Assembly: GCF_000264905.1 (NCBI RefSeq)
Contig: NW_006763153.1
Span: 439,737-503,736, forward strand
Length of the DNA stretch: 64,000 nt
Reading direction: 5' to 3'
Source of the DNA: Stereum hirsutum FP-91666 SS1
Lineage: Eukaryota; Basidiomycota; Agaricomycetes; Russulales; Stereaceae
The position numbers were made by a program, and so were the translations under genes. Shown in pieces: positions 12,126 through 22,253 of the stretch. The stretch's first letter is position 1; each line of letters starts with the position of its first letter. Under the pieces are notes generated by a model, which saw nothing but the letters and a program-made list of their open reading frames with translations, had not been told where the DNA came from and did no database searches.

Positions 12126-12750
12126 TTACACGTCCCTCCCTCCGTTTCGAGTCTCTGATGAACGCGTTTCGGTGACACATGAGCGAACGCGACCGAATTC
12201 CTGTGAGGGGGCGAGAGCCACAACCGAGCGTGAGTGTCGTCTAAGATACATCAGTAGAGCGTCACCATAGCCGGTGCGCCCTCTCAGGGTGAAGATATTG
12301 ACCATTTCACCGGGGGGCCAAGACGATACGGGCATTGAACTTACTCTTGCCTTCAAACATTCCAGACGTTCATGGAGATGTTGAGCGTATATCAGCTCGA
12401 GTGGCGTGGCTGGTCCATAGGCCAAGGAAATGCTACTAGCTGTACTGATATCACTGATTGTGCTGTTTACTGTCCATGCCACAAATGTCAAACAGCGGCG
12501 AGAAGATAGGAGCCATGGGTCACTTACAAGAATAGGCATCTTGCACTGATCCCATGGTCCTCGAAATTTGGCCAAACTGGTCGGCTTGCTCGGGGTGGAG
12601 AGCAACGATGCCTCCTTTTCCGGACAATTTGTTAGTGGACAGCAACAATGACATTTAAAGGCACCTACCAGGCGGAACCGGACGGTCTGCAAGAGATGTG
12701 TAAGCATGAGATATATTGGGCAGAGATTGAGATCGAAGAAGAGCATTTAA
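12126..12750 (-). CDS. Unrecognised multi-exon coding segment at the 5' end of array A
   Basis: On the minus strand, plausible exons separated by gtaggt, gtaagt and gtaagt donors encode pieces such as SGKGGIVALHPEQADQFG, SRTMGSVQDAYSC and, after an intron of about 110 nt, AYGPATPLELIYAQHLHERL. The amino-acid quality and good splice sites suggest real or recently real coding sequence. I do not recognise the family and could not fix a start; ATG 12746 is only a candidate. It lies directly upstream of the repeated cores of array A and may be the head of the same transcription unit, in the position that the P-loop gene has beside array B. Confidence 0.4.
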
Positions 12751-13104
12751 CATCGCTATTGGGGTAATGATGAGTGCGGAATGTTCGAAGGCGTGTGTAC
12801 ACCGAGTCTCTGAGAACACCGGAGTATATGTAGAATATGGGGACGTTACCCTGAGAACTCTCTAGAATAGAGCGGGGGATTGCGAGGACATACCCGCAAT
12901 GAATGCGGTAAATACGCGACCTGTTTCAAGTTAGAACCACCGCGGGCTCTCTTGCGAACGTCAGCAAATTACCCATATCTTGGAGGGCGGTGGAACGAAT
13001 CGCGTGAAGTGACTTTGTGGACGAGCTGATGAGAGCCGGGCGGGGCAATCGCACTGCCCGCACGATTCGGAGTCGCGAGACCGCAGGAGATTGTATCCGT
13101 AGGC
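12751..13104. other. Intergenic, no gene seen
   Basis: No coding frame with recognisable content; G/C-mixed sequence leading into the repeat at 13105. Confidence 0.3.
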
Positions 13105-13172
13105 GCTCACTCTGCCTAGGTTCGAACCTCTGACTGCTCCCTGGATTTTCCTAGGTTTGGCAAAGCAGCCGA
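13105..13172 (+). repeat. Partial copy of a small inverted-repeat element (full copy near 63587-63748)
   Basis: The segment ctgcctaggttcg followed by ctggattttcctaggtttgg and caaagcagcc matches 63690-63748 with few differences. At 63.6 kb the same right end is paired with an inverted left end; here the left end is not evident. Confidence 0.55.
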
Positions 13173-13183
13173 CATCCGACGCA

Positions 13184-13656
13184 TCATTTCATGAACTCAC
13201 GTCTTCCCCTCGTTCCTCCTCGGCTTCCTGCTTCCCCGCGTCCTGTCTTCCCTGACATAGATAATGGCCTTGCAATTGTCTTACCAAAGACTAATAAAGC
13301 GGAGCCGAACCGCGTACCGAGATTCATGAGCTTCCGAGGGATAAGGCCTGCGGAGAGGTCGTGATACGCGTTGACAAAACGAGACGGACGACGGGAAGGG
13401 ACGATGGTGGACGTCGGAGACTGAAACGTTGACGGCGGATCACGGTGAACATTTCTCATTTTTATAGATCAGCGACGGACTCGACGGAGAGACCTGCGGG
13501 AGGACCTGACGGGATTCGAGGATCGAGGCGGGTTCTGGATCTGGCGGGGGCATGGCAAAGCAAAGTAAAGTGACGACCAGTCCTCGGAGCGGCGAACTCA
13601 TTGTTGCTTGTACCAGCGCAGCCGTCAGATACTATCACTGGCGAACAAGACGACAA
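13184..13656 (-). pseudogene. Duplicated gene fragment of unknown identity (paralogue at 46880-47175 +)
   Basis: On the minus strand a stretch with FVNAYHDLSAGLIPRKLMN and GKTIARPLSMSGKTGRG corresponds, base by base with scattered changes, to + strand 46980-47175 (FVNADDDLSAGPVPRRLY ...). Both end at a gggaagacgtgag donor-like word. Nucleotide similarity is stronger than protein similarity and the frames drift, so these look like relics of one duplication. I do not recognise the parent gene. Confidence 0.45.
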
Positions 13657-13659
13657 CTA

Positions 13660-14160
13660 TGATGTAAGTAGCTCGTAACGTGAGTAAAGCGACAGACGTA
13701 GCAAGCGACGTGATACGACAAGAATCAAATATTAAGTCCATGATGCCATGGAACAAAAAGAAAAGCTAAGCTCGAAACGGAGTGGGGAGTGAAGATTGAG
13801 AAGAGGAGAAAAAAGTGCGGCAGGTGCTACGAGTTTCGGCACCGCCTTACCATGACACGGAGTGTTGCAACTAACCGAGCAGCTTTTCACCATCATTACT
13901 GCAGTCTTGAGTCGAGGGGCAATCAGACCACCTCCTTGCGGCCGACGCTGAAGACGCCTCGCCAGTTTTAATCGTCAGGGTTCAGAATGGTGGATGTCGA
14001 GAACGTCCACCTTCCGACTAAGTTCTGCGAGGAAGATACTGTGAAGGAATCAAACAGGACAGAAATTCAGCAAGCAGGAAACGACGGAAGGAAGGAAGGT
14101 CAAAGAACGAGAAGGATTGAAATGATGTCGGATTCACAAGAGGCCCGATGACAAAGGTTG
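13660..14160. other. Intergenic, no gene seen
   Basis: No recognisable coding sequence. The right end is the 3' flank of the F-box-family fragment. Confidence 0.3.
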
Positions 14161-14162
14161 AA

Positions 14163-16018
14163 CTACTCATGATAACCAACGAACACCGTGTTCCTCGAGC
14201 CCCGGGTGTCGCCCACCTGTAAGAGAACGTCAGAACATCTAGCACCATCATAGGAGAGACACACGAAAAGGATGGAAACGTACCGCTTTCCGACTCAGAA
14301 CGACCAGCCCGTCGCTCACGCGCACCTTCCCGAAGTAATCGTAATTGCCCAGAGCCCGAGCTGCGTCTGCGGGCGTCTACGAATCCACAGCACCACCACA
14401 ACGAAACAAACCAGTGAGATTCGCACCAAACATGGAATACAATGGAAGACAGGATAGTTGATGCGAACGTACCTTGCCCGTCAATACAATCTCAGCCACT
14501 TCCCTCACCTTCGGCTGCACCTTCGCTTGCGTTGTATCCACCGTCGTGTCTTTGTCCAAGGGCGAGGGCGTAGCGCAGGCGATCAATTGAGGTATTGTGT
14601 CCTTCAGATGCACATACGCATTGGGACTGTCATTAGATCTCGGGACAGGACGGAAAGTGTTGGGAAAGGGAGTGTACGTCTTGTAAGAGGACGTTGTGGG
14701 CTCGGTTTGCGCAGTGGACGAGGGGGTGGATGTGGGCGTTGAAGTCGAAGCCGAGGCTGCATCCGAGAAGTGGGATGCTGAAGAAGGAGTGTAGACCACG
14801 ATGCCGTCCTACAACGAACGTAAAAAAAAGATAAAGACTGTCAGCTTCCGTTCACACCGTACGCCACACCGCAAAAAAAACGCAATTGGCAAAATGAAGA
14901 ATGGGGCAAACAGAGTCCGGCACTCGAAACCTACACCCAATCCAAGGTAGAAAGGAAAGACGAAAACAAGACTACTCACCCCGCTCGAGTTACTCCGGTA
15001 ACTCCACTCTTCGTCCTCCCATCCTTCAAGCTTACATCCACTCTCCTTCCTTCATCCTCTTCTCCACATCCTCGCGACATCCGACTCCTTCATCACCTTG
15101 ACCATCGCCGTCTTCGCATGGAACCTGAAAAGTCCTCCAGTGCTCGGTCAGGTGAACGTATAAAGGCCTCCTTGTAATACAACCCTCGGGGTCTTTGACA
15201 ATCTCCGGTTGAAACGTCGAGGCTTGGGAGCTGTAAGTGTGCGTGAGACAGATGAAGAAATACGATATTTGGACGATAGCGTGGAGAGAGAGCAAGGAGA
15301 TGTGGGGGAAAACCAAAACGCGGAGACAAGTGCCACACCAATCAACAAAAATGGCACCCACGCAAACGCGCATCGTGCACGTCACAATACCGAGCCCGAT
15401 CGAAAATGCACAAGACGAGCGAACACGACGCAAAAAGAAGAAAGGTATGTGATCAGCATGCGGAACTATACACACCCACGAGCGTCAGGAGAAAGGAAGA
15501 ACGAGAAAGGAAAGAGGACGAGGTGGCCGTGTGTCGATGCCACATCGTCATGCACACGATCAGCATGGAGGCGCCAAGGGTTCGAAGACGATAAACGATC
15601 GAGCAGAAATGAAAAGGCGCATGGAGAGGGAGGATAATAATAACCCGAAACAAAAGGAGAAAAATACTTACCATCAAGGTACCGCGCCACGAGCCCGTAA
15701 ATCTGCCCAGCACATACGCCGATGCCCCACCCTTCGGACCATGACCATAGTCGGAAGAGGAATGGAGAGAGGACAAGTTATTAGGATTGGATGCGGAGGG
15801 GGAGGTGGGCGGGCCCAGTCTGCGTCTTGTCGCTCGCTTTTGCTAGCGCCGTACCCTTGAACGTCGAAGGGAAACACAGGGACGCGAGCCGCTTCTTGGT
15901 GAGGATGAGACAAAGGCGAGGACGGTCGCATGTCCCACTGAGGATGCTCTAAGCACTGCGTCTTCATCGCTTCGTTATGCTCCACGATATCTTCGGCTGT
16001 CGGGTCATTGGCACCCAA
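14163..16018 (-). pseudogene. F-box-family protein, C-terminal (lipocalin-like) fragment
   Basis: Minus-strand exons resemble the C-terminal barrel of basidiomycete F-box proteins like the intact one at 47.7-51.8 kb. Segments: EHPQWDMRPSSPLSHPHQE and RVPVFPFDVQGYG (about 15960-15840), SDYGHGPKG and YVLGRFTGSWRGTLM ending at a gtaagt donor (about 15675), NTFRPVPRSNDSPNAYVHL and KVREVAEIVLTGK (14700-14475), GNYDYFGKVRVSDGLVVLS (about 14370-14290), and VFVGYHE with stop at 14163. No F-box motif is visible upstream; instead the hydantoinase pseudogene ends 130 bp away on the same strand. The frame changes between QGYG and the SDYGHG segment. Probably a 5'-truncated relic of an SCF ubiquitin-ligase adaptor. 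Confidence 0.55.
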
Positions 16019-16145
16019 AGCTAGAGGTCAAGGGTAGAGTTAGTGAGAGGTATGCGTAGAGCCGGACGGATTGCCAACGCCGGGTGGTACGAAATAGATA
16101 GTCTACTCGAACCGAAAAACAAAATAAGAGAAACCACAAACCTTC

Positions 16146-18486
16146 TCAGCATCCGCACCCGCCTCCACCGCCTTCTTGATCGCCTGTTTCTCGATGGATG
16201 CGCGCACTTCGGCCATCGGCTTTGTGGATATATCGGTGATGGTGTCTATTGTACCGGAGATCTGCCAAGTGGGGAGAGGCGGAGGCGGAGAGGAGTGAGA
16301 TTAATATGAGGACGATGAGGAAGAGGAGGAAGGAGTCGGGAGGGAGAAAGGTATGGACGGGGAAATGGCGAGAAGGATGGGTGGGTGGAGGTGTCAATCG
16401 AGAGAGGTGAAACGATGTGGGAGGGGGGAGGACGGAGAAAAGATGTGAAAAGACGACGAAGCACAGAAAAACGCTTAGACATAGAAAACTGTACACACCT
16501 GCGCTATAGCTGCTCCGACCGCACTAGATCACCCACAAAAAAAACAATAAATCAGCATCCACCTTTTGCACTCCCCTCCCAACCTCCCAACATCCTCCTT
16601 TCCAAAAAACGAAAAGGAAAAGGAAAAAACACTTACTTCGCGACATCAAACCACCCAGACCTACAAACTCTACTAACCCCCTTCAAAATCACCCCCTCTT
16701 GTATCAAGATCGACCCCCCACCAACGAGATAAACCGGTAGATCCGCCTGGCTCGTCTTCATCGAATCCAGAGTATTCTCCAACATCACCCTAATCCTCTC
16801 CTGCGCCTTCTCCACCAATCCCTCGATGTTCTCCGCCAGTCTCTCGCCTCCGGATGATGGAGCGTGGGGCAATAAACGGGACACTTTGCTCTTATCGACG
16901 ACCCGTCCAGCCCGCCCGTGACGACAACGTCGGTAGCGGTCAGAGTCTTGCCGCCGAATACGAGTGCTTCGTCCGTTATCCGATATCCGACCGAGTCGGG
17001 CCAGATGGTGACCCCTCCGGTGGTGGAGTCTTGACGGAAGAGGGAGCCGCCGCCGAGGCCGATGCCTTGTGTTTGGGTTCAGGAAACAAAATGCGAAACG
17101 TTGGGCGATGGTGGCATAGAGGGAAGAAGGCGGGTGGGTGGACGAGAGGGGAGGGGATAAGGTAGAATGAGAGGTGTGTTGCGTTAGTGCGATGTAGATC
17201 AGTACGAAGAGGAAGGTACGAGTGGATGAGCGGTAGAACGAGCGTACCTAGTTACATGCGGCATGGAGAAATTGAACCGAACGCCACAGGGTTCATGGTA
17301 TGCTGCTGCTTGGCGGGGTAAACCGCTCGGTCTGAGGATGAAAGCACACGCATACAGTGGTTAGTTCGTTTTAGGGTGGAGGGATAAAAGGAGGGAAGGG
17401 AGGGAAGGGACGTACAATAACATCCCGACTTCGGTCTAAAAAATATGAGCCACACGAGCGAACGAACGAACACATTTCAGTAAGCTCTCGCGATAGAAGC
17501 ATAAAGAGTAGGTAATCCCGATATCGACGACCAACGCTGCCTCGCCCTTCACGCCTGGTTTATTCCCCGATTCTAACGAGGCGAGGAACGCAGCACCGCG
17601 CATCGAATTCGTAGGGCCCGACGAACTGACATACACACCCATCAGCCCCTATCTGCATATCCTCACAAGCACACACAGAAAAAAAAACTCACAAAGTCCT
17701 AATTGGCTCCTTCCCCGCCTCCTCATACCTCAACAAAGTCACATCATTACTTGTCACAATCACCGGCCGTCCCCCCAATCCCAGCTCGTCTGCCGCGCGC
17801 TCGAAGCTCATCGTCGTCAATTTCGCACACCGGAGCAGCACGGCGCTCATGATCTTTGTGTTCTCGCGCTCGAGCAGTCCGAGGTTCGATATGTCGCGAG
17901 AGCAGACGATGTCGAGGTATGAGATGCGGGAGAGGAGGGAGGCGGCCACAGAGCCTTATGACCGCCACTCTATCAAGACGACTCGTGTTCGTTTCCACCA
18001 ACGCATTAACGAAATGCTACATCATTCCGTCTGTGAGTCCTTATCTCATCATATACAGGCAAGAGATTAGGCAGAAGAATAGACTCACAGTAGTCCCGAT
18101 ACTCAACGCCTCGATGTCCTTCTTCGCGTCCCCAGGCACCTGGGGCAACACAAACAATATCGCATTCCTGCTACCGGTCGTCACATCAGGAGTGGTGGGG
18201 CTCTTAGCGGAGGTGTGTTGGATGTCATGGGAGTGGGAGTCGAGGGTGTGCGTGAGGTTGAGGAGGACGGCGTGGCTAGGGCCGGAGGATAGGGGCGGTT
18301 GAGTTGGGATGGGATGGATGCGAGAGGAAGAGGAAGGAAAAGAACGTACGTATTCGTTCCACTGACGTTGACGCCTATTATGAGCACTGGAGATATCTCC
18401 TTCGAGGTGGGTTCGAGATGAATGAACGAGCGTAGATGTTCGAGAGCAAGGAGTCGCGGGAATAGATAAAGTAGCAAGATCGACAT
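16146..18486 (-). pseudogene. Hydantoinase A / 5-oxoprolinase-like protein, internally deleted and frameshifted
   Basis: ATP-dependent amidohydrolase of the HyuA/oxoprolinase superfamily. In order on the minus strand: LIIGVNVSGTNT (about 18390-18350, the nucleotide-binding start of the family), SPTTPDVTTG (about 18200), HFVNALVETNTSRLDRVAV (about 18030-17970), DIVCSRDISNLGLLEREN, ELGLGGRPVIVTSND, SSGPTNSMRGAAFLA (about 17630-17585), TEVGMLL, PSGLPRQAAAYHEPCG, GIGLGGGSLFRQ (about 17070), VVVTGGL, AQERIRVMLENTLDSM, DLPVYLVGGGSILI and ISGTIDTIT. Splice sites are good. About 80 family residues are missing between VIRLCG and DIVCSRD, with a frame change at about 17945. A second, one-base frameshift follows VVVTGGLDG (about 16905). 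The C-terminal end is not recognisable. A relic rather than a working enzyme. Confidence 0.8.
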
Positions 18487-18489
18487 GGA

Positions 18490-18737
18490 TAAAGACGAGT
18501 CGGATGGATGGATGGATGGATGTAATGCCGACTGAGAGCTATCGCGTTCACATCCCCGTCACTCGAATCGTCGACAGCTGTCCGGTGAGTGGGTGAGCGT
18601 CGGCGAGGCCAACGATGAACACAACCGCTGAAGCGGGCGGACGGAGCTTCCCGTGAGCTCAGCTTATATCAGCCTCTCTGTACTTTCTCTCGCCACAGAC
18701 TCAGAGGGCCATATTATGAAATATCTAGGAAGGGGAT
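18490..18737. other. 5' flank of the hydantoinase relic
   Basis: A short (GGAT)n run lies at about 18499-18521. Nothing else was recognised. Confidence 0.35.
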
Positions 18738-18739
18738 TA

Positions 18740-18845
18740 GGGCTTATATGTTAGTTAAAACTTGAAACTTTTTGCGAAAGCTCATTGGCGGATCGGACAG
18801 ATCTTCCGCCAACGAGTTCCAAGTAAACTTGAAACATATAAGGTC
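18740..18845. mobile_element. Small TA-flanked inverted-repeat element, family 2 copy 1
   Basis: Ends gggcttatatgtta and, reading inward from the right, gaccttatatgttt, flanked by TA (18738-18739 and 18846-18847). A longer relative with the same ends lies at 62365-62633. No coding capacity; a MITE. Confidence 0.6.
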
Positions 18846-18856
18846 TATTGGGCATA

Positions 18857-19122
18857 CTGTACTTTTTCGACCAAGTGTTCGTGGGAGAATTATGTCAGCC
18901 GTGACCACCGCTGGGCCACGGTTCGTTCGGGCGGGCCACGCGTGACGAACAAGCGGAATTGTTCGCATTAGTTCCCAAAAATTGAATTTTGGGCGATTTT
19001 CAGTGCAGATTCGTCACGATTTTCTGTTCGTGAACCCGCGTGTATGCGTGACCCCGGGACCAAAACTGTTCGCCGACGCCCTCTGCGTGATGCGTGACGA
19101 ACACTTGGTCGAAAAACTACAG
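18857..19122. mobile_element. Small TA-flanked inverted-repeat element, family 1 (266 bp)
   Basis: Left end ctgtactttttcgaccaag; right end, read inward, ctgtagtttttcgaccaag. The match continues through tgttcg, giving a 25-bp terminal repeat with one mismatch. TA dinucleotides flank it at 18855-18856 and 19123-19124. The outer ctgta(c/g)tttttcg is shared with the 686-bp elements at 25.3 and 41.3 kb. Noncoding; Tc1/mariner-type MITE by its TA target. Confidence 0.75.
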
Positions 19123-19124
19123 TA

Positions 19125-19439
19125 ACAGGCTGTTTATAGAAAGCCAGAAGATTGAAAGCAACAGAATCGGTTCCATCACGACACTGAATGCGCCGAGTTC
19201 CGAGGTCTGTTGAAGAGTGTAAAAATGAGCAACTATGTGTGGCCCCGATGTATTCGAAGGGCGCGTGGTCATGCTGTGCCGTATTTTCAAATATCGTTGC
19301 CCGCCGTGCAGGCCCTCTTCTTCTTGCTTTACATAGACCATCGTCTATCGACCGCCTGCCCCGCTCACCAACGCTCTCCACTCTCACCAGCAAATATCGA
19401 CCGCAAACAGCTTCCAGAATCAATAAACAACCAGTCTTC
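19125..19439. other. Intergenic with a segment shared with the 63.75-kb region
   Basis: About 50 bp at 19243-19290 (ccccgatgta, cgaagggcgcg, gctgtgccgt, ttttcaa) recurs at 63749-63795 with small changes, so part of this stretch is repetitive. No gene seen. Confidence 0.4.
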
Positions 19440-19796
19440 GGTAAGAACAGAGACGAGTATTTGAGAATGTGAGTCGTTCTCTGCTGCTGCTGCTGCTGGC
19501 GCGTTATAGCTGAATGTCGTCTTGACACATCGTGTTCCTCTACAGACGCGTTCGCAATCCGAATCAACTTTCTGAACATCAAACCGTAACAACAACACTC
19601 CCCCAACACTAGTTTTGACAGAGAATAGCAAGGAGTATCTGAGAATGTGAGCCATTCTGCCGCCGATGGCACTTATAGCTGAATGCCGTCCTGACACATC
19701 GCTTTCCTCTTAGACACGTCTGCAATCTCGATCTACTTTCTGAATATCGTGAATCTCAAACCGCAACAACAGCGTTCTCCTAACAACCTAACCGTA
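19440..19796 (+). repeat. Tandem duplication in the leader of the 20.1-kb gene
   Basis: A block of about 175-185 bp (cagagacgagtatttgagaa ... ctgaacatcaaaccgtaaca) is repeated from about 19618 (cagagaatagcaaggagtat ... ctcaaaccgcaaca). Each half carries a gtgagt/gtgagc donor-like site, a pyrimidine tract with a cag/tag acceptor (ctctacag, ctcttag) and a short exon, so the leader may hold duplicated noncoding exons. Confidence 0.5.
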
Positions 19797-20121
19797 AGTC
19801 CTATCCATCGTCCTCGTTTTCGATGGCGCGCCCACCGTGTCTGGTCATTATCGTCGTTCTCTGTTGCAGCATACAGGCCCCGTCCCTATCTCCCCTTAGT
19901 GAAATCTTCTCCACCGTCAACTTGTTCTTAAACGTTCAGGTGTCCGACAAATTCTCTATCATCTGTGAGTAATCTTCCATCCGTCGACGTCGCCCCCCGT
20001 TGTGTGTGCTGACGCTGACACTGATACGTTCCCATGCCGCTCTCTCTTTGACCAGTTCTCGCCGAAATAGCTCAAACAACAACACCACCACCACTTACCC
20101 GTTCAAAGAACACTAATCAAC

Positions 20122-21191
20122 ATGTCGACCAACGTTACCATGGTCCCTGCCGACTACATCATCAACAATGGCATCGTCTATGGCTCTTACGCGCCCTTCG
20201 ACGACGCATCGGCCGCCTTCACCCTCGCCTCCCCACCGTCCCCAGCACCTTCCTTGAAACGCCGCCGCAAATTCGAGGCCGACTATAGCTCGGATGGCGA
20301 CGCCGACGATGAAGAAGGAATCAGCTCGGACTCTGACTCCGAGTCTGACTGTAGCAATCTCGAGGACAAAGAGAACGCTATTCCGGCAGAGAATAAGGAA
20401 AATGTCCCGCCTCCACGGAAGAGGCCTTGCCTCGACCTCGAGGATAGTCCGCGCCTGCGTGCGGCAGAGTTGAGTCCGGGCAGGTTGTCGAGGGCCTCCT
20501 GGACGAGTGATAGCGCGTCGACCTACTCCCTGTTGACGCCGCCCGACTCTCCTCGTTTCGTCTTTCGCCCGCTCGAGATAGTACGTTCGCGTTCATTGAC
20601 CATTGTTTTTCCTTGTCGTTATGAGCTGGTATCTGATCCTTTACGTCATCAGATCAAAGTTTATGGCGATGGAGATGACGAGGACGATGCCGACGTCAAG
20701 AAATCTTTGCTTTTCACATCCGACGTCGAATGCCCTCCTACCTCGTCGGTAAGTTTCTTTGCTTGTCGTCCGTGGTTGCCGTTCTATCCGCCTACATCTG
20801 AGTGCCATGCTGTGTAGGACGAGTCGAGCGACTCCCGCAGCTCCGTCGTTAGCCAGGACAACGACGTGGACGTCCATTACGCCGACTCAGAGGTAGAGCT
20901 AAAGGCTACGACTCAACATCCCCTCAGCTTTTCCTCTACCGAGGAAGAGGAGGAGTCTGGGGAGGAGGAAGAGGATGGGGATGCAGAAGGGAAGTACCAG
21001 GATTGGGGCATGGAGGAAGGATATGAAGGTGAAGATGAGTGCGACGATAAGGTGAGCCGAACTATAACCAACTCGAATTCGAGCTCATTCTAACCTTCCC
21101 GATCTCCTTTTCGCTCTACCAGGAGTACATCGAACTCGAGGACTATATGCCGCCGTCCGTGCCAAGTCCTACCCCCAATATGCGGACCTGA
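20122..21191 (+). CDS. Acidic, disordered, probably nuclear protein (285 aa), unknown function
   Basis: Four exons with clean phase-0 joins: 20122-20580, 20653-20748, 20818-21051 and 21123-21191. The start follows a caacATG context. The protein is almost entirely low complexity: a KRRRK basic patch (about residue 47), Ser/Asp/Glu runs, PRKRP (about residue 100), a proline-directed STYSLLTPPDSPRF motif (about residues 134-147) that looks like a CDK/MAPK site, then a long Glu/Asp tract and a short C-terminal tail. No folded domain is seen. All splice borders are GT...AG and nothing is broken, so the gene looks live. The composition would suit a transcriptional or cell-cycle regulator, but that is inference only. 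Confidence 0.8.
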
Positions 21192-22250
21192 GCGGATCCG
21201 GCATGTTCCTCATTCTCTGCATGTAGTTGGAGTTTTTTCTGTCTGGTATATTCCTTCTCTATCCGTCTCGTCTCTTGGTATCTGCTATCGTCGCTTTCCT
21301 TTCCTTTCCTTTCCTTTCCTTTCCTTTCCTTTCCTAACATACTGGACTGATCGCTAATGTAAGTTTCCCCCGTCGCCATCTTATTCCATTTCATCTTGTT
21401 GTCTCGCCGTTTCGCCATCCCGTCGTTTTTGCTTTCGTCTGCTGTTCTTGTTCTCACCTTTGTTTGTGTTCGGTCCGCGTATATCTACTCCTGTGCTGTC
21501 CATCGACACTTGTTGATGGAAGCTATCGATGTATTTCTCTCGTCGTGGATGTTGTTAGTATGCCTTGTTGCGGTCGTTGTCCTTTCTCAAAGTCGCTGCC
21601 GGTGTTCATGGAGTTATCGTCGTTGGGGGGTTTTTTTTTTCATTTGTTCTCATTGTCTGTGGAGTCATCGGTCGTCGTTATCATGTTGTCTCCGTCGCGG
21701 TTGTTTTTGGCATCGTTGATCATGTATTTATTGCATCGTCACTCGCGCGATCATGGACTGTCCTCTGTCCATCTTCGGGTTTTCTGATCGGACTTGTTCA
21801 TACTCACAGGCTGTATGCAATTATGTCCTGTCGGAGGGCAGTCTCGAATCTCGATGGGTCTATGGTTCGTGATTTTGGAACCTAAGTGCTGTTCTCGTGT
21901 GGCGAAGCACGCATGTGGGGCATCCGGAAAGTTGAGCTTTGAAGCTCAGTTTCTGAAAGTTACCATATATGTCGGCGGCCGGAATTGGGGCCCTTGTCCA
22001 GTGAGAACAATTATCTTTGTAGCAATAAGTTAAGGGTGATAACAGAGTCTAAGGTGAGAGGTGCGCTCGGACGTGACTTTGAGCGCGCGTGACTTGATCA
22101 ACAAGCCATGCTGTGGCACTTCGGGATTTTCGAACACATCCAGAGGCCCTTGCCAGTTCAGTATTCACCCAGATCTCTCCAACAGACACGGTACCATTAA
22201 AGAGTAGAGAAAATAATACAAAAATAAGTATACTACAACGCAACCCTCAC
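21192..22250. other. 3' flank with a (CTTTC)n microsatellite
   Basis: The pentamer tttcc is repeated about eight times at about 21296-21335, followed by T/C-rich sequence. No coding sequence seen. The right end is the 3' flank of the oxygenase gene on the opposite strand. Confidence 0.6.
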
Positions 22251-22253
22251 GCA

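Noticed and set aside
13120..13145. ggttcgaacc word suggesting a tRNA T-loop
   Set aside because: No flanking stems; the word belongs to a repeat also present at 63.7 kb, where it has diverged.
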